The notes beneath the pieces were generated by a model. That model did no database searches. It was not told where the DNA came from and saw nothing but the letters and a program-made list of their open reading frames with translations. This document shows, one piece after another, positions 1-5,603 of a DNA stretch of 5,944 nucleotides. Origin of the DNA: Methanosarcinales archaeon. GTDB lineage: Archaea; Halobacteriota; Methanosarcinia; Methanosarcinales; Methanocomedenaceae. How positions within the stretch are numbered: position 1 is the first letter of the stretch; every line of letters begins with the position of its first letter. The DNA lies in NCBI GenBank assembly GCA_030666885.1, contig DAOUWY010000134.1, forward strand, positions 1-5,944. Reading direction: 5' to 3'. A program made the position numbers and the translations under genes.

Positions 1-3000
1 AGGAAATGGGATTTAATGACCCTTTCCGCCACGTCTTGCTCATCCACTGCCCTTATCTTACGTGCCAGTTCAAGCTGGGCCGTCATCTTTTCGATCATAG
101 TACCCAGGGTCTTGTATGCACTGTTGGCCGGTCCCATAGCAATATCTGAAATATCATGGGTAAAACCCCAGCCCTCATACTGTCCGGGAGTACCCAGCCG
201 GCTGCTCACGGTATCAATGAGCTTTTCCAGGTCTTTGGGATTAGCATAATCCAGGGTTGCCTCATAGAACTCCAGCGGATACCTGTACAACAGATCGATA
301 TTATGTGCCTCCTTATCCACCTCATTTGGGTCAATGTGGGTGGTGAGCACAAGCGGTGCATCCATCTGGCCACCCCGTTTATCAGGCAGGTATGAACGTG
401 AGAAGTTCAGGAACCCGTCAAGCAGCAGCATGACACAGTCCTCATCACCATCACAGTTGCGCCGCTTGGCAGCATGGAAAAAGGGATGGGCATAACCCAC
501 CGAGGCACCGGTAAATCCTATAACCCGGCCAAGTACCCCGGCAGAGGTATGAGGTGCAAGCCCTATGACCATGGTTCCAATAAGGTCTTCTACCGATCCT
601 GCCTTATAGTATGGTTCAAGGCTGTAATACTTGACAAGCAGGTCGTCAATGAAATTGGCTGTTTTTAGCAGATATTCGGCACAGTGATGGGAAACAATAA
701 TATCCTGCACCTTCAGTTCAACTACCTGCGATACGTCCACCAGGTCTGCTCCATATGTGTCAACAGTGTATCCGAGCCAGTGCATATTCTCTACGCTTAT
801 ACCGATCTCATCAGGCCTGACATGGGTCAAAGGCATATCTGACATATCATAACGCACTGTTCCATCCTTGAAGGTCACCACACCATGCCTGGCGCGTAGT
901 ATTCCCTTTTCAATGGTTTCAGGAGTCTTGTGCTTGGATATCAGTCCCTGGACACCTTTGTAAGTATCAAGATTGTCACGTTCACCCAGGTTATCGAAGG
1001 CCCTTTTATACTCTTCCTTGAAATTAATTTTCAGTTTATCAGCCGACGTAGTTTCCTTGTGGCATTTGGGACATTCCGGTTCATATGTTTCTATATTACA
1101 TACAGGACAGTGCAGCTTTGGCAGGGTCGGGCTGTTGCAGTCAGGGCATAAGTTCCTGAAGGTCACAGTACCGCAGTGGGTACATGCCCGGCAGTCCACT
1201 TCGATATCAAAGACACCCACGTTTTCCTTGAACGACCTTGAGTAATTTTTAGCATTTATGAGGGACCGTGTCCGTCCGCCTGCTTCACCTACAGGGAACA
1301 AAACATTCGGTGCCGGTTTCATCTCACGCCTGTTCGATTTTTCCGGCCGCCCCATACGCGCTCCTATCCTGTAGGGTGCCCTTGCCCTGATCGTCAATTG
1401 TGCAAGTTGGTTTGCCATATCCATGGGGTCAGGAAAATCGTCCTGTGAAGCGCTCCTGAGCCTTTGTAGTGAACCATCAAGCCCGAGGCACCTCACCAGT
1501 GGTGCTGCCTGTTCGATTTCAATGCGCTGCTCCCGGATACTGTGATGGACAAGCAGTGTTTCCAATATCTGCTTTATTGTATCGTCAACAGGAATTGACA
1601 GCAGTTCAACACCGAACTCGCCATTTTGTTCAACGTATTTTGAAAGTGTGATTATTTCTCCCGGAGTAACATCGTGCCACAGGTAAGTGTACCGGGGATG
1701 AAGCGGAACATTGAACGTATCACACAACTCCAGTGTGGCCTGGCCGCCGGGATTGGCCAACTGTGAATCATCATATGGCACATCTTTACCCATCTTGCCG
1801 GCATTGGTATGCAGTTCCTGAACCCACCATTCAAAACAATACGATGAAGGGACCAGGATATGGTTATTTTCCAGGAAATCACCGTAGTTGATCAGCAACT
1901 CCCCTATATCCAGGATACTGGATACCGAACTCCTTATTTTCCTTGCTTCGTCAATATTATCCACCCGCATGACCCTGCCATTGAACAAGCGTATAGTGGG
2001 ACCTTCCAGGCTGTCCACCGGCGCAATTCCCAGGGCTTTGCCCGGTCTTTCAACTTTCATCTGGGTGCCGGGTGCAAGAAAATCATCCATTAATACCATA
2101 GTTGCCGGACTTACGCCACCGGCTGCAAAACAGGTGTTCCGGCTGCGCCCGTACCTTAACCTGAAACCGCCTGGCCTGGAAGGATATGAAAATACGGGCC
2201 TGCCTGCAATGATGTCCTGCAGGTATTTATCCTTGGGCTTGACCTTGACTGCCTTGTCATCATCATTTTCCTGTTCGTCTTCACCATCCTTCCTTACTCC
2301 GGCAATGAACTGGTCAAGCCAGCCCCAACCATCCAGTTTGAGTGCATTTACGTGCTTTTTTATCTTGGGCGCTTTCAGTGCCAGTCCTTCAGCCAGTACC
2401 AGGCACATCCCACCTCTTACGCGATTGGTAGGTACCCGGGGCAGGTCCCTGTGCCCTTCTACCTCAGCATCCTCGGTGGGTTCACCGTCAATGCATATGG
2501 GACAGTTCTCCACTATAAGCCGTATCTCCTCTTCGCTGGGTGTGTATTGCAGGTTGGCCACGCGCCTGTACAATAATACCTCTTCCACATACCGCTCAAC
2601 TTCTTCCTTACCGGGCTTATACCGGTCAAGACCTATATTCTGCCTTACAACATCAGCCACCAGGACCGAAAGTGCCTGTGCCGTACCGCCCGCGCTCCTG
2701 ATAGGACCAGCATAATAAACCCTGATGAACCGCGAACCATCTGTATTTTCGTCCACATCGACCCGCTCGATACCTTCGATCGGAGCCGCCACCACACCCT
2801 CTGTAAGTACCGCCACAGCCACCCTGACAGCAGCATCAATGGCCTCGGTCTCGGAATCGAATGACTGTACCTTTCCGGTGGCCACATCCACGCTTACCTG
2901 GAGAGCTGCTGCTTCCCTGCTCATTTTTGTTTCCAGTTCCCTGATACAGGGTGCAACACCTTCTATCCCCATAAGTTTCTCAACCCTGTCAGCCAGGTCC

Positions 3001-3143
3001 TTGGCGAGTGGAATTTCGATATGTGGTTTTGGTTCAAGCCCTTTTTTCCTGGCTTTTGAGGCAATATCGATTTCGCACTGAAGCGTTTTCTCCAGTTCGT
3101 CAAAGTATTCCTGCATCCTGTTGCTGACAGATGTGTCTTTCAT
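1..3143 (-). CDS. polC: DNA polymerase D (Pol II) large subunit DP2, C-terminus cut by window edge
   Basis: This is the catalytic large subunit of the archaeal two-subunit replicative polymerase PolD, which works with the DP1 exonuclease subunit and PCNA. The frame is open from the ATG at 3143 to the left edge, about 1047 residues. I checked several stretches along it and found no frameshift or stop. Visible landmarks are a GPIRSAGGTAQA block from residue 146; an acidic linker at about 285-297; two zinc-ribbon cysteine sets (C651, C654, C657, C666, C669; then C679, C682, C691, C694); and HAAKRRNCDGDED, in which N896-D902 carries the catalytic aspartates (D898 and D900 by analogy with Pyrococcus PolD), followed by KRGGQMDAPLVLT. 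DP2 proteins usually have about 1130-1270 residues, so roughly 100 C-terminal residues (last zinc finger and PCNA-binding tail) should lie outside. No intein interrupts the NCDGDED motif. No strong Shine-Dalgarno precedes the start. Family assignment is very secure. Confidence 0.97.
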   Translation of the reverse strand, partial: MKDTSVSNRMQEYFDELEKTLQCEIDIASKARKKGLEPKPHIEIPLAKDLADRVEKLMGIEGVAPCIRELETKMSREAAALQVSVDVATGKVQSFDSETEAIDAAVRVAVAVLTEGVVAAPIEGIERVDVDENTDGSRFIRVYYAGPIRSAGGTAQALSVLVADVVRQNIGLDRYKPGKEEVERYVEEVLLYRRVANLQYTPSEEEIRLIVENCPICIDGEPTEDAEVEGHRDLPRVPTNRVRGGMCLVLAEGLALKAPKIKKHVNALKLDGWGWLDQFIAGVRKDGEDEQENDDDKAVKVKPKDKYLQDIIAGRPVFSYPSRPGGFRLRYGRSRNTCFAAGGVSPATMVLMDDFLAPGTQMKVERPGKALGIAPVDSLEGPTIRLFNGRVMRVDNIDEARKIRSSVSSILDIGELLINYGDFLENNHILVPSSYCFEWWVQELHTNAGKMGKDVPYDDSQLANPGGQATLELCDTFNVPLHPRYTYLWHDVTPGEIITLSKYVEQNGEFGVELLSIPVDDTIKQILETLLVHHSIREQRIEIEQAAPLVRCLGLDGSLQRLRSASQDDFPDPMDMANQLAQLTIRARAPYRIGARMGRPEKSNRREMKPAPNVLFPVGEAGGRTRSLINAKNYSRSFKENVGVFDIEVDCRACTHCGTVTFRNLCPDCNSPTLPKLHCPVCNIETYEPECPKCHKETTSADKLKINFKEEYKRAFDNLGERDNLDTYKGVQGLISKHKTPETIEKGILRARHGVVTFKDGTVRYDMSDMPLTHVRPDEIGISVENMHWLGYTVDTYGADLVDVSQVVELKVQDIIVSHHCAEYLLKTANFIDDLLVKYYSLEPYYKAGSVEDLIGTMVIGLAPHTSAGVLGRVIGFTGASVGYAHPFFHAAKRRNCDGDEDCVMLLLDGFLNFSRSYLPDKRGGQMDAPLVLTTHIDPNEVDKEAHNIDLLYRYPLEFYEATLDYANPKDLEKLIDTVSSRLGTPGQYEGWGFTHDISDIAMGPANSAYKTLGTMIEKMTAQLELARKIRAVDEQDVAERVIKSHF

Positions 3144-3159
3144 AAGTATCCCTGTATTG

Positions 3160-3199
3160 TGTGTGAAATTGAATTCATGGTAAATAAGATGTGTGAAAT
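3160..3199. repeat. 10-bp direct repeat TGTGTGAAAT, two copies 30 bp apart
   Basis: Perfect copies of TGTGTGAAAT occupy 3160-3169 and 3190-3199. The start-to-start distance is exactly 30 bp, close to three helical turns, so both would face the same side of the DNA. They lie between the candidate polC TATA element and the polC start codon, where a bound repressor could block transcription. A role as operator is inference. Confidence 0.5.
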
Positions 3200-3249
3200 A
3201 GTAGCTATATACTCAAAAAGATAATAATTATAGTATAATATTAAACATT

Positions 3250-3266
3250 AACCAGGGGCAGTGGTT
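3250..3266. repeat. GC-rich dyad AACCA-N7-TGGTT in the divergent spacer
   Basis: Five-base inverted arms AACCA (3250-3254) and TGGTT (3262-3266) flank GGGGCAG. This is the only GC-rich patch in the AT-rich spacer, and it sits between the candidate promoters of the two divergent genes. It could be an operator for the adjacent winged-helix regulator, but only one copy is present and the arms are short. Confidence 0.4.
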
Positions 3267-3365
3267 CATTTAAAATTATAAATACATATTTATAGTGACT
3301 TAATTTAAATATTATTTATTAGAATTAACTATTTATATTATAAAAAAGATAAGATATAATATATA

Positions 3366-3372
3366 AGGTGAT
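3366..3372 (+). promoter_or_regulatory. Strong Shine-Dalgarno site of the winged-helix regulator
   Basis: AGGTGAT matches the complement of the archaeal 16S rRNA tail (AGGAGGTGAT) over seven bases and ends seven bases before the ATG at 3380. This fixes the start of the regulator. Confidence 0.8.
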
Positions 3373-3379
3373 GTGATAT

Positions 3380-3754
3380 ATGAGATCTTCTGAAGTAAGA
3401 GTTTTTGATGATACGGATCTGGAGTTTATTGATATTTTACGGAATTTAAATATGTCAAGGAATGTAGCTTCAACTCTTGCGTTTCTTTCCAATGTTGATG
3501 AAGCAACTTCAAAAGACCTGGAATTTGGTTCCCAGCTCAGGCAGCCTGAAGTTAGTATTGCCGTGAAGGAGTTAAAGATTTTCGGGTGGCTGGATGAAAG
3601 GGAGATCAAGAAAGAAGGCAAGGGCCGGCCGATGAAAGTATATAAGCTTGCTGTTCCAATGGGTGAAATTGTAGAGCATCTCGAAAAACAGACCAAAAAA
3701 GATACTCAGAGAATTATGAAAAACATTGAAAAACTGAAGAATTTGAAGTTTTAA
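3380..3754 (+). CDS. Small archaeal winged-helix transcriptional regulator
   Basis: A 124-residue, probably cytoplasmic, DNA-binding protein with no signal peptide or membrane segment. Residues about 26-37 form the first helix of the fold. TSKDLE (43-48) begins helix two, and LRQPEVSIAVKEL (53-65) is a typical recognition helix. The segment EREIKKEGKGRPMKVYKL (73-90) is the basic beta-hairpin wing. The tail (94-121) is rich in charged residues and probably a dimerising helix. The pattern 'TSKDLE...LRQPEVSIA...LKIFGW...GKGRP' resembles a widespread archaeal predicted-regulator family that I associate from memory with COG3388 and ArsR/MarR-type folds; its targets are unknown to me. No effector domain or metal-binding cysteines are present. 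The gene diverges from polC, has its own Shine-Dalgarno site, and is followed by a T-rich terminator, so it is probably monocistronic. Autoregulation is possible but not shown. Confidence 0.85.
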   Translation: MRSSEVRVFDDTDLEFIDILRNLNMSRNVASTLAFLSNVDEATSKDLEFGSQLRQPEVSIAVKELKIFGWLDEREIKKEGKGRPMKVYKLAVPMGEIVEHLEKQTKKDTQRIMKNIEKLKNLKF

Positions 3755-3765
3755 AAAAAAGTAGA

Positions 3766-3788
3766 TTGTTTATTCCTTTTTTGTTATT
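3766..3788 (+). terminator. T-rich archaeal terminator after the winged-helix regulator
   Basis: About a dozen bases after the regulator stop codon the coding strand becomes T-rich, including a run of six T at 3777-3782 followed by GTTATTAT. Archaeal RNA polymerase terminates at such oligo-T tracts without needing a hairpin, and none is obvious here. Confidence 0.5.
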
Positions 3789-3800
3789 ATGAGATACTTG

Positions 3801-3850
3801 CCTGAAAATACAGGGTAACTCTTAAAGATACTACCACTAAAGGAGTATAT
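3801..3850 (+). promoter_or_regulatory. Leader of cobT with Shine-Dalgarno site and possible TATA element
   Basis: AAAGGAG (3839-3845) is a good Shine-Dalgarno site five bases before the ATG at 3851 and decides that start. Upstream, AAAATACA (about 3805-3812) could be a weak TATA element, placing a start near 3832, but this is uncertain. It lies in a short imperfect dyad, CCTG-N6-CAGG (3801-3814). I see no cobalamin riboswitch structure in the remaining few dozen bases. Confidence 0.5.
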
Positions 3851-4879
3851 ATGGATCACTGGATCTCCCCCGAACCAACCAAATTCGAAAGTGAACGCCC
3901 GCTATTCCTATGTGTCCTGTCAAATACGGATACAGCCAGTATCCCAGGTATCTCTGCGGCAGGGAAATCGCCCAAGTTGATTGACTATACCCCGGCAGGA
4001 GATGCCGAATTAGTAACACTGGGCAAGACAGTGTGCAATGCCGAACCCCCAATGACAGACCAGAGTCCTACACCTGCCGTGATTACCAGGGCGGCAATGC
4101 AGTTGACAGGCATCCCTTTTATGTTCATAAACAGTGGCCTGAAGATAATCCCCGGTATACCGCTGCTGGATGTTGGTGCCTTGCCGGGCAGGGATATCAG
4201 GACGTCACAGGCAGTGCCGGATGCGGGCAAGATATATGCGAATGCACTGGAGATGGGACGCCAGATACGAAAGCTCTCGGATCTTGTTATTATCGGTGAA
4301 AGTATACCGGGCGGGACCACCACTGCCATGGGTGTGCTCCAGGCAATGGGCATTAACGGCAAGGTGAGCAGTAGTAATTCCCTAAACCCACTGGACATTA
4401 AGGCACAGGTCGTGAGCGAAGCTTTCGCCAAAGCAGGCGTCCGGTTTGGGGATATGGCACACGACCCTATGGGCGCAATAGAGCACTTCGGCGATCCTAT
4501 GATGCCGTGTGTATGCGGTCTCATGGATGGATTGGAAGATACAAGGATCGTACTGGCAGGAGGCACGCAGATGATGGCAGTGCTGACCCTCCTGGATGGT
4601 CTGGGCATAAATGGCAATATTTCAATTGCCACTACTAAATTTGTGGCAGAAGACAGCACTGCCAGTTTTATTGAAACTGTATCTGACCTGGGCTTTGAAT
4701 CATATATTGCTGACCCTGGTTTTGACAGGTCCAGGTACAAGGGACTCAGGATGTATGAATCCGGGGTTATCAAGGAGGGTGTGGGAGCAGGTGGTGCAAT
4801 GTTTTTAGCAGGACTTATGGGGATCAGGCAAAAAGAATTCAGGGAACAGGTAGAACTGGTGTGTGACCAGGTATTGTAA
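3851..4879 (+). CDS. cobT: Archaeal CobT-type nicotinate-nucleotide:base phosphoribosyltransferase
   Basis: A 342-residue cytoplasmic enzyme of the archaeal/cyanobacterial CobT-like family (UPF0284/TIGR00303 type, from memory). Members transfer the phosphoribosyl group of nicotinate mononucleotide to a base, making the alpha-riboside phosphate used as the cobamide lower ligand. Visible features are SPTPAVITRAAMQL (72-85), DVGALPGRD (107-115), a glycine-rich GESIPGGTTTAMG (149-161), HDPMGAIEHFGDPMMPC (204-220), LAGGTQMMAVLTLLDGLG (235-252) and a C-terminal KEGVGAGGAM (308-317). The last resembles the EGTGA signature of bacterial CobT, whose glutamate is the catalytic base, so E309 is a candidate base (inference). 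Length is normal for the family and no break is seen. It is preceded by its own leader, and it converges with the downstream regulator gene, 5 bases away. With hemD at the right end it points to corrinoid synthesis. The base used (dimethylbenzimidazole, a hydroxybenzimidazole or another) cannot be read from sequence. Confidence 0.9.
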   Translation: MDHWISPEPTKFESERPLFLCVLSNTDTASIPGISAAGKSPKLIDYTPAGDAELVTLGKTVCNAEPPMTDQSPTPAVITRAAMQLTGIPFMFINSGLKIIPGIPLLDVGALPGRDIRTSQAVPDAGKIYANALEMGRQIRKLSDLVIIGESIPGGTTTAMGVLQAMGINGKVSSSNSLNPLDIKAQVVSEAFAKAGVRFGDMAHDPMGAIEHFGDPMMPCVCGLMDGLEDTRIVLAGGTQMMAVLTLLDGLGINGNISIATTKFVAEDSTASFIETVSDLGFESYIADPGFDRSRYKGLRMYESGVIKEGVGAGGAMFLAGLMGIRQKEFREQVELVCDQVL

Positions 4880-4884
4880 ATCCA

Positions 4885-5238
4885 CTAAGACTCAAGTATC
4901 CTGGTTTCGAGATCCTCTATCATGTAGTTCATCTTTTCATACCAGGTATCGATATTCCCTTTTATCATTTCTTTTAATTTACAGGGATCAAGTGCTATAT
5001 AGACGTAATAATAGCCCCCACCCTCAATGATTTTAGTCTCCCTGTATACCAGTTGGCATGACATGAGGTTTTGCAAAGACCTGTAAGCAGTGCTGCGTTC
5101 CCTATTAAGCAGTTCACCCAGTTTTTCAGCCGTCATCTGTCCATGGGATACCAGTAACTTATAGGTTTCCAGGTCCAGGTTTTTTAATCCGAGCACGCAT
5201 TTGGCAATATCTGAGCAATTAAAATTACCATGGATCAT
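4885..5238 (-). CDS. TrmB-like winged-helix transcriptional regulator
   Basis: A 117-residue predicted DNA-binding protein. After an N-terminal segment with C8 and C14 come a first helix (LDLETYKLLVSHG, 21-33), helix two (MTAEKLGELL, 35-44), a recognition helix (RERSTAYRSLQNLMSC, 46-61) and a wing with the characteristic GGGYYYVY (73-80). The C-terminal part (KEMIKGNIDTWYEKMNYMI, 89-107) is helical and probably dimerises. The order resembles short archaeal regulators related to TrmB/MarR that lack a sugar-binding domain. Other cysteines are C61 and C86. The next in-frame methionine is residue 35, inside the fold, so the ATG at 5238 is preferred. No Shine-Dalgarno is seen before it. The gene diverges from the ferredoxin gene across a repeat-rich spacer, suggesting that it controls itself and the ferredoxin (inference). 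A redox or metal response through its cysteines is speculative. Confidence 0.85.
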   Translation of the reverse strand: MIHGNFNCSDIAKCVLGLKNLDLETYKLLVSHGQMTAEKLGELLNRERSTAYRSLQNLMSCQLVYRETKIIEGGGYYYVYIALDPCKLKEMIKGNIDTWYEKMNYMIEDLETRILES

Positions 5239-5300
5239 TTCAGGTATTGAACTTGGAATTTCTTACACCCCGCCATTGTTTCGTCATTGCTATGTATGAT

Positions 5301-5320
5301 TTGTTCAGTATTGTTCTGGT
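5301..5320. repeat. 10-bp tandem near-repeat TTGTTCAGTA / TTGTTCTGGT
   Basis: Two adjacent decamers share TTGTTC and a G at position 8, in register at 5301 and 5311. One helical turn separates them. The match is imperfect (seven of ten). Confidence 0.4.
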
Positions 5321-5338
5321 AAGAGGTAAGTGTTAAGT
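5318..5338. repeat. Three tandem 7-bp near-repeats (GGTAAGA, GGTAAGT, GTTAAGT)
   Basis: The three heptamers abut at 5318-5324, 5325-5331 and 5332-5338, each differing from its neighbour by one base. They join the 10-bp repeat on the left and the 12-bp palindrome on the right. Whether they are binding sites or slippage products cannot be decided from one sequence. Confidence 0.5.
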
Positions 5339-5393
5339 ACAATATTGTATAGTTTGTACAAAACCATTATGGTACTACAACTGTTACAACTGT
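5338..5393. repeat. Cluster of TACAA/TTGTA sites (putative operator array)
   Basis: The pentamer TACAA occurs at 5338, 5357, 5376 and 5385, and its complement TTGTA at 5345 and 5354. These build the perfect palindromes TACAATATTGTA (5338-5349) and TTTGTACAAA (5353-5362), and the tandem repeat TACAACTGT twice (5376-5393). Between them is a dyad, ACCAT-T-ATGGT (5363-5373). Three of the direct copies are exactly 19 bp apart and other neighbours 9 bp apart, so sites would recur near the same helical face. The array ends where the putative ferredoxin TATA region begins, a good place to control transcription initiation. The binding protein is unknown; the divergent TrmB-like regulator is the obvious candidate. 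Confidence 0.6.
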
Positions 5394-5411
5394 TTATTTA
5401 ATTATTTATCG

Positions 5412-5603
5412 ATGGTCGAAATGGAGAATGATAGATATATTGTGGTCCGGGGGTGCAGGAAATGCGGAAAATGTGACCAGGTGTGCCCTGTGGATGCACT
5501 GTACAAGGTTGACGGTGAGGCACGGATAGATTATGATAAATGCACACAATGCGGTAAATGCATGGAAATATGCCCGAATAAGGCCATAATCTACCTGGAC
5601 TGA
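5412..5603 (+). CDS. Two-cluster [4Fe-4S] ferredoxin
   Basis: A 63-residue bacterial-type ferredoxin, a soluble low-potential electron carrier. Two classic motifs are complete: C15-x2-C18-x2-C21-x3-C25-P and C44-x2-C47-x2-C50-x3-C54-P. By family rule, C15, C18, C21 and C54 bind one cluster, and C44, C47, C50 and C25 the other. No extra domain or membrane segment is present, so it is a free carrier, with partners unknown. Two starts are possible, ATG 5412 and ATG 5421. Neither has a Shine-Dalgarno site. A TATA-like TTTATTTAA (5393-5401) lies about 24 bases before 5421, which would fit a leaderless mRNA giving a 60-residue protein; the longer form is listed to include both. The gene diverges from the TrmB-like regulator and its last 13 bases overlap the end of hemD on the other strand. 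Confidence 0.95.
   Translation: MVEMENDRYIVVRGCRKCGKCDQVCPVDALYKVDGEARIDYDKCTQCGKCMEICPNKAIIYLD

Larger units (their letters stand above)
3144..3379. promoter_or_regulatory. Divergent AT-rich promoter region between polC and a winged-helix regulator gene
   Basis: This 236-base spacer has no credible gene and is markedly richer in A and T than the flanking genes. On the minus strand a TATA-like GTATATAG (3212 down to 3205) is a candidate polC promoter; a start about 27 bases downstream would give a leader of about 40 bases. On the plus strand TTTATATTA (3332-3340) is a candidate TATA box for the regulator, placing transcription start near 3362-3366, just before its Shine-Dalgarno site. A 13-bp dyad, ATTATA-G-TATAAT, lies at 3227-3239, but in such AT-rich DNA it may be chance. 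Promoter positions are inferred from motif and spacing only. Confidence 0.6.
5239..5411. promoter_or_regulatory. Repeat-rich divergent control region between regulator and ferredoxin
   Basis: This 173-base spacer carries no gene and holds the promoters of two divergent genes. From left to right it has a 10-bp near-repeat (5301-5320), three 7-bp near-repeats (5318-5338), a 12-bp palindrome (5338-5349), a 10-bp palindrome (5353-5362), an 11-bp dyad (5363-5373) and a perfect 9-bp tandem repeat (5376-5393). An AT-rich TATA-like stretch (5393-5409) follows, just before the ferredoxin. Candidate promoter elements for the regulator on the minus strand are ATCATACATA (5300 down to 5291) or TATACAATA (5351 down to 5343). 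The architecture fits a regulator binding at several sites between divergent promoters; promoter assignment is tentative. Confidence 0.65.

Noticed and set aside
1888..2715. A 275-residue plus-strand open frame and several other plus-strand frames across 1-3100
   Set aside because: They lie antisense to the well-conserved PolD large subunit, and their serine- and leucine-rich translations show no domain pattern; they are shadows of the minus-strand gene.
3227..3239. ATTATA-G-TATAAT dyad as an operator
   Set aside because: It consists almost only of A and T within very AT-rich DNA, so a chance dyad is likely.
3144..3379. A replication origin next to the polymerase gene
   Set aside because: The spacer is AT-rich and has one GC-rich dyad, but there are no repeated origin-recognition boxes and no cdc6/orc1 gene in view.
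3325..3696. A 123-residue minus-strand open frame across the winged-helix gene
   Set aside because: The plus-strand frame has a strong Shine-Dalgarno site and a coherent DNA-binding fold; the minus frame has neither.
3755..3850. A cobalamin riboswitch ahead of cobT
   Set aside because: The spacer is under 100 bases, lacks the conserved cobalamin-box pattern, and this riboswitch class is essentially bacterial.
3985..4773. A 262-residue minus-strand open frame
   Set aside because: It is antisense to the clearly recognisable CobT-type enzyme and has no motif of its own.
5239..5411. A CRISPR array or mobile-element end formed by the short repeats
   Set aside because: Units are 5-12 bp, adjoining or overlapping, without spacers of regular CRISPR length, and no transposase, integrase or target duplication is visible.
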